Assembly (NCBI GenBank): GCA_009103225.1 | Contig: RHPI01003642.1 | Coordinates: forward strand, 157,132 to 221,131 | DNA from: Chlorokybus atmophyticus | Taxonomy: Eukaryota; Streptophyta; Chlorokybophyceae; Chlorokybales; Chlorokybaceae | DNA: 64,000 bases | Direction: 5' to 3' | Part shown: positions 23,037 through 35,575 of the stretch, piece by piece | Numbering within the stretch: position 1 is the stretch's first letter | Layout: each line of letters opens with the position of its first letter | Notes under the pieces: model-generated | What the model saw: only the letters and a program-made list of their open reading frames with translations | The model's database searches: none | What the model was told of the DNA's origin: nothing | Position numbers and translations under genes: made by a program

Positions 23037-23246
23037 CCAGAAAAAGGTCAACTCCCCAAGCATGCTGTTAACAGCACTCTCCTGCCCATCAGAGCCGGTA
23101 GCAGTGCCTGTGTGCAGCATGCCGGGTACCTGTGCGCTAAAGTGCGACTGTGCTACCCTACCCTAGCAATCAGGCAACGTGCTGGGGCAAGGACTATGTA
23201 CAGTTGTGCGGTGCGTTGGTGCTGCAGTGCTGCGGTGCGTTGGTGA

Positions 23247-25618
23247 CTACCGACAGTAGACGCTGCGTTCTATCTCTGGAGGGATTGGCTTGATCTCTGT
23301 ACCAAGTTCTTGCTCAATCTTGTACCTGCACATTGGTAAAGAGGGTCAGGTGCAGGCAGTGACGCAGGTCGAGATCAGTGTGACATGGAACATGCATCCC
23401 CACAGCATTGGCCGCAGCAACTTACAGGTTAAAGCGGTCTTCATACGTGATAAGGTTAACAGCCAGACCTAGATGGCCGAATCGCCCTGATCGACCGACC
23501 TGAAGACAACACATTTAGTTCTTGATGTCCATCCATAGGTAGAGCGTGTTCCAGCCATGACAGCGGCATGGTGGCAACTGAGCTTACCCTGTGGAGGTAC
23601 GTTTCTGAGTTCTTGGGAAAATCAAAGTTTATCACCACATTCACTGCCTGAATGTCAATGCCCCGAGTAAAGAGATCTGCACAACAGCCAATGTTAGCAG
23701 GAGCACCCACAGGACAAACCTTCAGCTATGCAGGAATAGACATGTACCTGATGACACCAGGTTGCGGCATGCACCATTGCGAAAGTCGTGGAATACTCTA
23801 TTCCTGTGAGACTGCAGCATCTTGGCATGGATGTAGAAGCACGAGTAGCCAAGCTCTGTGATCTTCTTTGCCAGCAGCTCAACTCGATTCACAGAGTTGC
23901 AGAAGATGATGGACTGGTTGATTTGCAACTGCAGCCAGCACAGACGCAGAAGTTAGCGATGTCCATGACTACCGATTGGAATGTTACAAGGCTAGGAAAA
24001 AGCAGCCACCTTTGAGAAAAGTGTGTTCAAGCAGTGGACTTTCTGCCTCTCCTCAACAAAAGCATAATGTTGCGTTATGCCCTTGAGCGTCAGCTCCTCC
24101 ATGAGGTTGATGATGTATGGCTTTCGCAAGAAACGATCTTTGAAGTCTTTCACAGTCACTGGAAAGGTGGCAGAGTAGAGCAGGATTTGCCGCGAAGGTG
24201 CCAGAAAACTAATGAGCTGCTCTACAAGTGGCTGGAACTCTGGTGACAGCAATTTGTCAGCCTGCCAACAAACGTGCTGAGTGAGAGGGGCTTCACACAG
24301 CAGATGTAAAGACTGCGCAATGTCATCTCAGCATACCTCGTCCATGACAACCACTTGGCATTGTTTAAGGTTAGCAACGCCCTTGTTGGCAAGGTCAAGA
24401 ATTCGGCCAGGGGTTGCGACAACGATATGCACTGGCTGGTACAGCCGCATGATGTCATCCTTCAACCCTGTGCCTCCTGTGGTCACCATCACTTCGATCT
24501 TCATGTGTTTGCCAAGTTCCTTGCAAACTTGGGACGTCTGCAGTGCCAGCTCTCGGGTGGGCACAAGAAGCAGTGCTGTGGTCAGGACACAAGTTAGAAA
24601 CGACTTGTGCATTCTTCCCGCATGTAATCAACAACACAGCGATCCATTAGCACGGAGCCTGAACAAGTGGGCCAGGCAGAGCATACTTGAGCCCCTTGCC
24701 CACACATTCCGGGGGTCACGCACAGCAATGACAAGGGCGAGAGTACCTTGAATGTAGTTTTTGGTAGGGTCCACCTTCTCAAGCACTGGGATGCAAAATG
24801 CCGCGGTTTTACCAGTGCCATTCTTGGCACGAGCCAGGATATCCCGGCCTGTCAGCGCTATCGGAATGCTCTCTTCTTGGATTGGGCTCGGCCTCTCAAA
24901 GCCTTTCTCGTAGATGCCCATGAGCAACTCGCGTTTCAAGAAGTAGTCTTCAAACTCGTTCCCCTTGGTAGCTGTGACGTCCTGCACAACAGCAGCACAT
25001 CAGTGGCAAACACAGCCATAGTGGAGCAGAGGAGGTAAGAATATGATGAAAGAGCATACGTCGCAACTGATGACTACTATTGCTGGGCAACATCAGTTAC
25101 CTCTGTCTTAAACCTGTCATCTTTTGGGGGCAGAACAAGCTTTGACTTCCAGTCGTCAGCCAATTCGTTTGCAGACTGAGGTCTGTACCCGTACAAAAGA
25201 CAGTTGGCACGCAGCCATGCAGACAATGTGAATGGTTGCGGCTGTATGCACGCCTCACCCGTGATCACAGTTTCAGCTAACTACACAGCGAGTTCACAAA
25301 CCTGCTACTTGCGGGCTGTGCGGCCGCCTGTGGCTGCGAGGGCGGCTGTGCTGCAGGCTGCTGTGCTGGCTGGTAAGTGACAGCTTTCTGGTAAGAACCA
25401 TGCTGCGCCTGTTGAGGCGTCTGCGGCTGCTGTGATTGCTGCTGCCGCTGCTGAGGCGGCTGCTGTTGCTGCGGCTGCGGCTTTGGGCGCTGCTGCGATT
25501 GCTGCTGTTGCTGCAGCTGCTGCGCCTGCTGGTAAGCTTGCTGAGGAATCATCTGCTGCAATACCTGTTGTGCCCTCGTGGGCGGCACCGCCCGAGGCAT
25601 CATTGTCCTGCCGCTCAT
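23247..25618 (-). CDS. DDX6: DEAD-box RNA helicase, DDX6/DHH1 (plant RH6/8/12) type
   Basis: Nine exons: 25618-25302, 25182-25101, 24981-24747, 24575-24337, 24261-24010, 23928-23748, 23676-23588, 23499-23426, 23325-23247; phases agree, 515 residues. Exon 1 encodes about 105 residues that are mostly Gln/Pro/Ala. The core follows: [14 protein letters not shown] and [12 protein letters not shown] (Q motif), AKNGTGKT (motif I), VPTRELALQ (Ia), TPGRILDL (Ib), DEAD (II, split across an exon junction), SATFP (III), [11 protein letters not shown] (IV), LFTRGIDIQ (V) and [10 protein letters not shown] (VI). The [12 protein letters not shown] and IKPIPPEI stretches are diagnostic of DDX6/DHH1. The protein acts in mRNA decapping, translational repression and P-bodies. 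The ATG at 25618-25616 is the first in frame; a 100+ codon minus-strand frame just upstream may be a uORF or chance. Confidence 0.96.
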
Positions 25619-27626
25619 TGCTGCTATCAGCGACTGCTTCGCTGAGCTCACTCAACCCCTTGAACTTCTACTGTTGTCGCTGCTCTCGCCAACAACGCAA
25701 ACACAGGCGACGCATTCCACGGCAAGAGAACCCCAAATAATTTTGCTGCGAGACAGCGTTCCCCGCACCCTTGCGCCCCCTCCACGATCTGCTTAGCTGC
25801 GACCACCTCCTCGTCCTTCCCCTCCTCCGCCTGCGCGTCCGCCTCGTCCACCGCCGCCGGCTCGCCGAGATAACACCAATGCTTTGCCTCACAGCTATGG
25901 CGGATAATTGAAGGGGGTTTTCGAGACGATCGCAATTGGGGTTTCGGTATATTTGCCCTCCTGCGCAGACTACGCTGTGAACGCAGCGCGCGTCTCCAAA
26001 TGGCCCTCGTCCATTGCATGTGTTGAGCGACCGTTAACCGACGTGATCGAGACTTTTACACTGTTGAACCCCGTTTCCCACCGCACTACCGGTCGATTTC
26101 GTGGTTACGGAAACCGTCATCAGTCCATCTGATATCAGCATACCGTTTCACTGTTTTGGTGTGAGCTTGTTCGTTCGTGTCCCCAATCAGCGGAGTTGAG
26201 ATGTGAGACTCATTGTTCGTAACGGGAGGGAGTTTATCATCAATAAGGTTACACCGTACCAACTTCTTACAATACGCATTCAACTTTTCCACATTTCTCC
26301 TCATTGTTGAATTAGAACGAGTCCAAAGGTACTCCCTTTGTAGCAAAGATTTTAATTTCATCATTTACGACACAATATGATACATTTGATCGTACATGTG
26401 CGGTGCTTGCAGACGATTTTATGCATCTGCCTTTATCTTGCCCTTCCCACCCCAACCTACCCTTGCGCCCTTGCTCTCTCGGGTCTAGGCTAGTGCACTT
26501 AGTCCAGTGTAGTGGGCCCCCCGCTCAGCTTGCTAGCTTGCTCGTTTTCTGTATGTTTTCTGTTTGTTGCTTGCTGCCAAACCATCTGTATCTACGCCTA
26601 TGTTTGCATGGTGAGAGCGACTGGTAGGCTTCACTGCAGTGAAGAGGATCTGGCCCACTTTGTGTCATGACTACAACGACGGCGGGGTTATTGCATGTCT
26701 GCATGGTGTGAGCCACTCCTGCGTGTCTGCCTATTCCGTATGCCATCATACTACCACTTCTGTTGCCAAGAGTCTTGTATCTATGCCAGGCCCCTGCTGT
26801 GCTACATCCATCCGTTATACCATTATACACGTCATTCAATGTTTGCATACGCATACAACATATATACGTGTCATATTTATAGACATACTATTGCTTGAAC
26901 ACGTAACCTATATAAGAGTAGCATAAAGCCAGCTCCACAACAAATGTGCTAGCATGCATGCGAGACACACATGCACTGTGGCAAGCACAAGCAAATGTAG
27001 CAGCGGTTACGGGGCCAAGGTAGGGCTCAACTTGAAGACATTCGGCTAGACGTTAAGATATCGATGCTAAATGACTATAAAAAATTTCCTCGGGCAACAA
27101 AGCAGGGCAAAGCTGGGGCAAACAGTTGATGAGAGACAAACTTGCACAACAACGGCAGCGTGGTCAGGGAGGAGGAGGCACCAATTGTGTTGTTGACGAT
27201 GATGTGCAAATGCTGCCACTGTCGTCGTCAATGCTGCTTTACATGCCGTTTGACAAGCATGGTAATGTGCACATCGTAATAGATTACACCAGCATGTATG
27301 TTGGTACAACATTTATGGCAATCATAAAGTGCTGAACCAATTGCATTGTAATACGATCATCACAATTCCATAAAGATAAACGCAATGAGTCACATTGTTG
27401 TTGGCATGATGCAAGTTGCATGCCACCGTCATATCAAGGACATTGTGTAATTATGCGGGTTTAACCACTAAGCCATGGCCCATGATAGCAAAAGTCGTTG
27501 CCACAAGTGTACCGGGCCCCTCCACGTCACCACATCCTTTCAACAAAAGGTCGCACGAAGCCATGCGCAAGCACTGCACGACCATGCATGCAACATCATT
27601 TATCACCGATCATGACATTCTTAATA
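25619..27626. other. intergenic; repeat and unidentified small ORF
   Basis: Holds the DDX6 promoter and PLGG1 3' UTR. A 92-codon minus-strand ORF (26364-26086) in AT-richer sequence reads like protein (LIDDKLPPVTNNES, KRYADIRWTDDG) but I recognise no family. A diverged copy of the 19.7-kb repeat lies at 26448-26545. The rest is low-complexity or shows nothing assignable. Confidence 0.45.
26448..26545 (-). repeat. dispersed repeat, copy 2 (inverted)
   Basis: The reverse complement matches 19727-19815 through the AGCAAGCTGAG, GCCCACTAC and AGTGCACTAGCCTA blocks, followed in both copies by a purine-rich tail of GGG/AAGG clusters. Confidence 0.7.
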
Positions 27627-30600
27627 TCAACAACCTGCTAGTGCGCGCAGAAAATGTCGCACTTGAGGTACACTCGCTGCTAACACATTGAGTACGCCAA
27701 TGATGGGAAACGCAACGCTTGCAACTGCGCCAGCAACCATGTGTTAGTGTGTACGCTGATGCGTGACCAGATGCCCCATTGCTGTGTGGTACAGGCTTGC
27801 AATGATGACAAGCACAAACCTGCAGCTGCCTCCGGTTCCTCCTCCATCTAATAAACCAACAGTATGTCAGGTTGAAAATCTGCCAAGCAGCCTCACAAGC
27901 AGCAACTGGAGCGGCCAAAAACTTACCAGTACCGTGACACCCGCAACATGACAACAAGACGTAACAGCAATGCCTCTGGCCAATGGGTTTGAAGGCGTCA
28001 CCTGCACAGTTGCACGAAAGACTGTTCAACAGACCGCTCATAGTCTCATAGCAAGCTCCGGTAAAGAGTATATTCAATTGCAATACAGGGACATCAGTCA
28101 GTTCGGATACTCTGTGCGTTTGCAATCAATGTCTTGCTGGAGAGGTGTTCCGAGCGATGCTCGGGTACTTTACCCCAATCGCAGACAAGAGTGCTCTGGA
28201 TATGCTCATGCCGAGGGTGCCGCAAGACGTGACCGCTGCCACAATCAAGCTTTCATCAGCCCGCAAAGGCATCGTCATAGCCAACGCCAAACCCAGTGTG
28301 CTCTGCAACCAAGTCAAAACGGTTCCACTCAGTAATGTTGATTAGCACATGTTATGCGACAAAGCAATTGCACGCTGCTGACAGGTTTCGCTGTCCACGA
28401 ACAAGCGGCCCCACTCACTGTTTTGCTGAGCGACGCAGCTGTCACAGGCCATGGTGCTTTGAGAAGGCGTCCGAGCCAAGCAGAACAGATGAGGCAACTG
28501 CATTGATGCAACATTCAGTACCCACAACCGTCAGCCGCAGTTCACCACACGCAATGGCATCGCCTACCTCGGGACTGTTATCATGCAAGTGAGAAGAAGA
28601 GGTTTCAGGTTCTTCTTGATAACTGCCCGCTCTGTATGCACCTGCAATAACCATATACATCTTGCAGTTGGTTGCCGGCATGGTTTGCCACACTTAATCT
28701 TATGCACATCACCCAAATATCAACCTTAAAAGCCAGGGAAATGACCGCCGGCGTAATGAAAGCCATGATTGCCTTTCCTGCGTGGTAGCATGCACAGCAC
28801 TGCCATCAGTCACAAGCCACAGCCGCAGGCTCTGGGTAAACGTTGTAGCAAACACCCCTACCAGAGGTTTGCATGTAACACTGGATGCCAACTCGCCAGC
28901 CACTCAACCGCACGGCACCTACTACAGAGGCAGCAGCAGCCATCAACATGCCACTCAAGATGGCTGGGTTGACCCAAGTGCGTATAGCCTTCGGAAGCCT
29001 GCTTGCATGAGACAACAGTCACACCACAATCAGCCGTCAGCTGTCCACGCCCATTTCAAAGGGTTGGGTGCACCTACTTCGACATGAGTAGAAAGGCCAT
29101 GACGCTCATGGTGATGAAAGCAGGTGCCGCCTGAGCCACACAAGACTATCATTGGGGACTTGTCGTTTATCAAGGGGAAAGCCTTGCAATACAAGTGAAG
29201 GACTAACACGCAAGGTACCGAAACAGTGGTAATCCGCTGCGGCCATGCGAACAAACTTGCACCGGATGCCGCAAAGACGCCAGCCTGAAGAGCGCTGTGC
29301 ACTTTGGCCATACGCGCAGCCTTGTCTCGATGCAATCGTTCAGCTGCGGCAGCGGCATCCGCCTTGTCCAGCATACGCTCCAAGCTTCCAGCTGCAACAA
29401 CTGCCGCACTTGCCACCTGCCAAGAGTGGTACTTGTGTGCTTGTTGCAAAAAGCAAGGCTGCTTTGATAAGATCTTGGCTCAAGCACACCTTGCCTCGGC
29501 CACCCAAAGCAATAGCAGCAGCGGAAAGCGCAATGGCACCTAGCTTGCCTGCAAGCGCATGGCAAGTGTGGTGTTATAACAAGCTTGCTTTTGCAGGCGA
29601 TGCAGCTCTGTTCATCAACTTAGAGCATCACCTGCATTGCGAGCGGCATCTTCACTTGCCTTAGTGAAGCTTTTTTGCGGATCAAGGGTCCTCTGAGGCT
29701 TGGTTGGCATATTATCAAACAGTCTTTGTATTGCAAGGACGATGCCTGCCGTGGTTACGAGCGCATACAGACAGCCTGCACCTGCAATGCAATCTTCTGT
29801 TAAGCAATACAGCTTAAACATGGCGAGAACTTAAGACGTTTCCATGATGATGCCTATCATACCAACCATGATGGCGCCGCTGGACAGAGCGTGTGCTGGA
29901 ATCGGAGAGAGTGCTATGCTTGCCTGCCAGCAAGCATAAGCACCATTACGTTGACCAACGCCATCCACCTGCTGTGAGCAGCATGCATTCCTTTCATACC
30001 ATCGTTGGAACGTAGAATGCTTGTATCCAACGCTGAAGAAAGCCAATTGCAGGAGCAAACCACCTGTATACTGCATACGGCCTTCAGTGTTATCCCTTAT
30101 GGAACAAGTGCCACAGCACGCTATTGAATACACCATGCTTTTACCAGTGTCACTAAGCTTTGGGTCAGGAGCCAGCACCGCAGCAATAATGGCCAAGCAG
30201 ACCACAGTTGACGGGAACTGAAAGCCGAGGGCTGATAGTCCCATTCCTACACCCCGGTCCAACGCAAAAAGCGCGCATATGCCTCCCACTATCCCTATTG
30301 AGCACCAAGGCAGTTCAGTGTGCCGTAGCAGCAGTTTGGAAAAGTCTGTGTTACTCACCTGCAACGTGTGCTGCGGTGCCAATAACAGTCTTCGCATCAG
30401 CGTTTGAGCTTCTTGCACTGTACAGGCTGCCGGTGCGGGCGGCACAAAACACCTTGCTGACTTCGTTGCCAAGTCGTCTGCCTCTGGTGTCATGCACATG
30501 CACGTGTCACAACATCGTGAAAGTCTCAGATGGTTGAGACACGGCCGTGTGTTTGGTACTTACCGGTGCTGAAGTGTAAGCCTGCTGTGGTTGCGGTTTG

Positions 30601-30702
30601 CGGCCTCATGAAGCCATCGCGCAGGCCGACAATGCCATGCGACTGCTTCGCCACCATGCCGGCGACGCAGACAGCACACTCCATGCCCATTGTGTAAGGC
30701 AT
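27627..30702 (-). CDS. PLGG1: PLGG1-type plastid glycolate/glycerate transporter (LrgA+LrgB)
   Basis: Seventeen exons: 30702-30564, 30481-30359, 30294-30145, 30070-30000, 29923-29863, 29775-29632, 29548-29490, 29416-29219, 29130-29078, from 28998, to 28725, 28641-28568, 28497-28419, 28302-28174, 28001-27927, 27847-27820, 27724-27627. Phases agree except for the join between the exon starting at 28998 and the one ending at 28725, which I could not fix. The N-terminal half is LrgA-like (LGFQFPSTVVCLA; FLQRWIQAFYVPTM, cf. plant QRWLPVFYVPSLV). The C-terminal half is LrgB-like (LPKAIRTWVNPAIL; IMAFITPAVISLAF; ALAMTMPLRADESLIVAAV; NPLARGIAV; EEEPEAAAVASVAF...SVPQVRHF). About a dozen hydrophobic segments are present. 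In plants it exchanges photorespiratory glycolate and glycerate across the chloroplast inner envelope. A Thr/Ala-rich N-terminus fits a transit peptide. Confidence 0.9.
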
Positions 30703-31353
30703 GCAAAGCGGGGACACAAGCAGGTCGCTGGCATTGCAACACGCCCATGCTTTGCTCTTGCGAGCACTCTTGCAGGCAACACTGCTGCTGGCTAGGTGCA
30801 ACTCGCAACTAGCCCTCACTGCGAGTGCATGCCGCTCTCCTCATGCTGGTTTTATGCAGGGCCAAGAGTCCTGGTCACATAAACGGAATGACTCAAGGTC
30901 GGTGCGTTTGCTGGTACATGCGTTCGCTCAACGTACAAGCAAGCCCCAAGGCTGACGAACAATACCATGCAGACTGTAAATGCACACTTTCTCGCAAACT
31001 CAAGCGACCGCTAAGAGCGCTGCTGTACTGCACCGAGAAGCTACGACAGCAAGCAAGCAGCTTGCGCAAAGCTCTGCGCAGTGTGCCGTTCATGCAGCGA
31101 CACGCACTTACATGACAGGCATGAACACTGCCGACTGACGCTGACCCACAGCTTTTGCGCGCAATGCAGCTTGCTTGTTCAACCTTGCGTGCAGCGTCAA
31201 GCAACGCTGCTGCAGCCCTTCTGCTCCTTTCCCTGCTTGGCCTAGCTAGCAATCACGCCCGCCGCCGCTGCCGCTAGCAGACGAGCTTAAAGCAGGCGTT
31301 GCTAGCAGTTGAAACAGGTGCTTGTGTCGAGCAGTGAGGCGGTGGTCGCGGGG
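30703..31353. other. divergent intergenic region, PLGG1 / GNAT
   Basis: Between two divergent start codons; must hold both promoters and 5' UTRs. Nothing else recognised. Confidence 0.4.
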
Positions 31354-33037
31354 ATGCTGCGGGCGACGACGGCGTCCGGGGGGTTGTCGAGGCCGTCGTT
31401 GTCATCGTCGTCATTGTTGTCATTGTCGAAGCGAGGCGCAGGCAGCGCTCCGGCAGCAGGTCGGCCCAGGAGCGGCAGTTGCCACCGGACGTCAGCAGCT
31501 ACTAACTCTTCAGCCTCACGGCTCCGGACGACGACAGAGCGGCAAGTGCGTGTGTGGTCGCTATACTTTGACGCTTTGCTTTTTTGCACATTGTTTGCTG
31601 GGTTGAAGCACTACAAAAGGCATGCAGTCATTCGTCTGTGTTAGCCTGCCTGCTTTATGTATGCAAGCAAGCACAGATAGGAGTGCAATGTCCTGCAAAA
31701 GCGTCTTCATTGGCAAATTGTCTACTTATCAAGCTGCATTCACACAGAAGCAGCCTGCTTGCTGATGCTAGCATTATTACTAAGTGCTTTCACTGGCTGA
31801 CCGTATGTGTTGCGGCTGGTTAACAGGCAAGGAGCAGTGACATTGTCGTGAGGTAAGTGTCGTGCACAGTGCTGCTAGTCTCCTGGTGCGAATGCAGTGC
31901 GGAGCGTGGGCCAACAGTGCCTGGCATGCATGTCATCTTGGTTGTGTTTGTAAGTTGTATGCGGTTATAAGCATGCAGACGATGTGTTTGGTTGATGTTG
32001 CAGTTCAGACAAGCGGGCTGTGGATGCGGACGAGCTCCGGCAGCTGTTGCTGACTGCATGTGCAGTTGCTGCTGGAGAGGTCGGTCGTTGTGCAGCAGGA
32101 CACACTCACTACTGCGCCATCTGCTCTTTGCCCAATTCTCTCACTACTCACTCGCTTCGTGTTGTGTTCTGATCCAGAATGATGCATTGAGGCAAGCCGA
32201 GAGGATTATCCCGAGTGCTGTGCGCCTGCAGTATGTGCTTGACCGGAGGTGTGAGACACAATCACATTGGTGCAGGTTGTGTTTACAGGTGATCATGATT
32301 GCCCATGTCTTACAAGCATTTGCCCTTCTGCAGCAACGTACTGGCTGTTTCGGGGCACGTGTTTGAGGAAACAGATGATGCGTCCTGGTCGTTACCATGG
32401 CAGATGAAGCAGGCCGACCGCGTTGTACTCCCGTTTCAGGGCATTTGGCCAAGACGGCAGCAGCGCAGACTGGTGGCTTTCGCACGAGCGTCAACCGACT
32501 GCGCACTCGTAGGCGTGCTGCATGATGTCACAGTAAGCACAAACGTGTTACGTACTTGCAACAGCGTGCACTTGCACTGTTGTTCGTCAACACTGTCTCT
32601 TCGCAGGTGCTACCAAAGTATGCTGAGGTGGGGAGACGAGTTGTGCGAAGACTAGTAAGGCAAGCAGCATACCTCATGAATGTTGCATCCATGCAGTATG
32701 CCAACAAGTGCAATCCATGTGGTCGGAATCATTTGCTGCTGGATTCAAAGTTTTGGACACTTATAGAGATCTGAAGCTTCGTGGGATCGAGGACATCGGG
32801 CTTTTAGCACCGGAGGGTGCACGGTACGTGTTCTGTTGCCAAGCGTCTATGTGTGATGTGTATGTGTGCCCACAGCTCATTTCAGCTATATGGGTGCATT
32901 GCAGGGACTTTTTCGCTTCTTGCGGCTTTGGGCCGGATTTGGAGCAGTCCACTGCGATGCTTTACACCAGGCGCGCCGTGCCGCCCCCGTTGCAAGTGCC
33001 CTTCAAGCTTAGGACACCGGACCTACTCGCAATGTAA
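31354..33037 (+). CDS. GNAT-family N-acetyltransferase, organelle-targeted
   Basis: Eight exons: 31354-31545, 31827-31852, 32004-32079, 32178-32248, 32334-32532, 32607-32654, 32777-32823, 32905-33037; phases agree, 263 residues. The Arg/Ser-rich N-terminus is transit-peptide-like. The GNAT core is visible as LVAFARASTDCALVGVLHDV (beta4), VLPKYAEVGRRVVRRL (motif A), LRGIEDIGLLAPEGA and DFFASCGFGPD (motif B), as in plant plastid GNATs. The pyrophosphate loop, usually (Q/R)xxGxG, reads A-E-V-G-R-R here, so acetyl-CoA binding may be altered or an exon edge may be wrong (the acceptor of exon 7, AAG, is weak). The 26-nt exon 2 is unusually short. Plant relatives acetylate protein N-termini, lysines or melatonin precursors; the substrate here is unknown. 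Confidence 0.75.
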
Positions 33038-33382
33038 TGTAAGGTAGTAGTAAACCCTTCAATTGTCAATATACACTAATGTCCACACTGAGAAGTGTTT
33101 ATTTTGAAAGTTACATTACCAGAGTTGTGGTGCTGAATTCCTACCATTCGCTAACGCGCAATGCCTTGTGAAAACTGTGTCTGCTGGACCAACAATTGCA
33201 CTTCAATTGTCACGACTTGCACAAGATTGCCAGACTTCAAAACTGCATGGGAAACGCTGTGTGACACCTTTTGCAACAAATTGTGTTGTTGGTGTGCATC
33301 CATGTGTCATGCATTACTGGCAGTACTACACAAACCATCAGCACCTCCACAAGCTATGCACAAGTGCGCAATTACGCACTCA
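33038..33382. other. intergenic between convergent GNAT and SDR genes
   Basis: 345 bp for two 3' UTRs. The GNAT stop codon overlaps a TGTAA, and a second TGTAA follows at 33039-33043, both poly(A)-signal-like. Confidence 0.45.
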
Positions 33383-35575
33383 TCAGTCAAACGGCCTGTC
33401 ATCGCCGTTGAATATGGCAGTCAGCCCTTCTCTATAAGTGGGGAACATCAGCTGCACCGCAAGCTCTTCCTTGATGCGAGCATTGCGGACGCGCTTCTCC
33501 GGCACTCTGCTCGTTGCCGCAACATCATCACCATCCCGCTTGCCAACTTCACTCACGCCCGCCCTCTCGTCATCAACTACAGCTGCAGCAACAACCTCTG
33601 GACCTTTGCTACTGTCTTTTGCCACCAGTCGCCGTGCAAAGTCCAACACCTCCAAACGTGGGGCGGGATCATCATCCACCACATTGTAGATGCGGCTGCA
33701 AAGGACATGAGTGTTGAGTTGTGAGCGTGGTGTGTGTGATGAGTGTGCTTGCACGGTCTGGTCGCTTATGTTATGACAAGACATAAAGTTTCACCCTGGG
33801 TTTGGTCTGGTGATGCTTGCGGCGAGGACCTGGCAGATATCCGCAACGTGGCATCGTGAGGTGTATCTCCTAGCTGCACGCTGTCTTTGCCTCAGTGATC
33901 TCGCAGTGTCTCGCTTGCTCACCGCATCCAATGCACTGCGCACGCCCCGAAAAGAACCAACTATTTACTACATGCAGACGCGTGATTGTGTCTATCTGGT
34001 CGCTACTGACCTCCTTCTTGGGCCATAGATGCCCCCAAGGCGAAAGATGTGGGTGGGCACGCCATGGGAGGTGTGCAGCTCCAGCCAGCGAGCTTCCGCG
34101 CGCAGACGCGCCAGGGCGGTTGGCTCAGACCCCCGCGGTGGTGTGCTGCACTGCATATGTGAGTGCACGTGTACATGCGTGCGTGCATGTGCAAGCACGA
34201 CAATGTATGTTCGGGTGCCTGTGCTCGTGGGCGCATATGCATGTGTGTGTACCAAGGAACGTCGAGGGTAGTGTGCATGTGCACGTGATTGCATGCGTGT
34301 GTGTACGCGAGTGCATGCGAATGTATCTCAGACCTATTATATCATGAAACGAATTCTTGGTTACCTCTCATCAACCCAATCCCCTTGCCAGTCACCGTAC
34401 ACGCCTGTGCGTGCATGTGTAAGCACAGGGCGAAGGAATGCATGCGAGAGTTTTGCTACAACAGTGAAGTCTTGTCCCTCAATCCTTACCAGTGGAGCTC
34501 AAATATCCAACCCAATGCAGGCGTGTAGCGAGGTCCCGCAAATCTCCAGTGTGCGCTTGCAGAACCTACACAACTACACTCGTTTCGCTCCACATACGCG
34601 CAGGCATGCCACAAAGCTAGTCAACCCAACACTCGCGCAAGCATCGCACCGGATCCTCATCAAAGTCCCCGTTGGGCGGGACGCTCAGAAGCACGTGCGT
34701 GGCTGTTTGCAGCGCATGCATCCCGTCCTCGCTGTAACAAGCACGTCAGATTGTAGTTAGTGTGCGCCTGTATGCGTATGTGCGCGGAAATGCGTGTGGG
34801 CCTGTGCGTGCGTGTGTGTGCGTGTGTATTTGTGACTTTACTGCAGTTGGCCGTCGCTAACGCTGTCGATGTCCTCGTCATCATTGAATAGGTAGGCCGC
34901 AAAGCCGCGCAGAGACAGCGCCTCACACTTGTCCTCACTGCGGCACGTTCCCGACACCCGCCTGGTGGAGTACAAGTCAGGTGTGTAAACTGGCAGCAGG
35001 TGGCCATCAGCAACATTGTTGGAGGCACGTTTACTGTGGCGTACCAATCCATGGACATCGTACAAGTCGCATTGCTATGGCAGCAGCTAGCTGATGAATG
35101 GTTGGCGATATGAAAGTGCTTACGATTGCTTGGCCGTACAAACGATCTCTTTGCCTTCGATAGGTCCCAATCAGACATGCAGACAATCATCCACATGCGA
35201 TTTATCTAACAGTCAGGGAATTGCCACGGACATGTAGTGCAACACAACAATACGCTGAATTGTTTGTTGTTTCATTCCTCAGATTGATTCTTTAGAGCAA
35301 ACTAGTAAAATTGTACATTCCTAAAAGCCTTCTTACCATCCTTGTTTGCGCAGAGTATTCGCCAGCCCAATGGCGGTGTAGCCCATCCCAAAGCTGAACA
35401 GGTGAGGCTGTTGAGAGGCCGGCAACCCACCTCCTCCGCCGCCGCCACTCTCTCCCGCTGGCCGCTGCACCGCTCTCACCCGCATGCATGGCCGCGGCGA
35501 CGCCAACGACGCCGCCGCCCATCCCGCGCATGCCGCCGGCCACCTCGCCGCCCCCGCCCCCGCCCCCGCCGCCAT
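33383..35575 (-). CDS. NAD(P)-binding epimerase/SDR-like protein (YeeZ type)
   Basis: Eight exons: 35575-35337, 34961-34842, 34731-34650, 34565-34490, 34404-34365, 34145-34011, 33935-33795, 33695-33383; phases agree, 381 residues. After a Gly/Ala/Pro-rich N-terminus comes the Rossmann loop FGMGYTAIGLA. Then follow VLLSVPPNGD, HWVGYLSSTGVYGDWQGDWVDE, THIFRLGGIYGPRR, RRYTSRCHVADICQVL and IYNVVDDDPAPRLEVL, ending with EKRVRNARIKEEL and PTYREGL. This order is that of plant and bacterial atypical SDR proteins of the YeeZ group. The usual Tyr-x-x-x-Lys pair is replaced by SSTGVYGD. Family clear, reaction unknown. Confidence 0.88.

Noticed and set aside
22489-23246. Open frames of 120-225 codons crossing the N run
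   Set aside because: They consist of unknown residues plus poly-Pro or poly-Gly from the C homopolymer and are artefacts of the gap.
26086-26364. 92-codon minus-strand ORF as a transposon protein
   Set aside because: No transposase or reverse-transcriptase motif; kept only as an unidentified ORF in the intergenic entry.
34125-34347. Cys/Val/His-rich frames on both strands
   Set aside because: They come from TGCATG/GTGTGT-rich intron sequence of the SDR gene.
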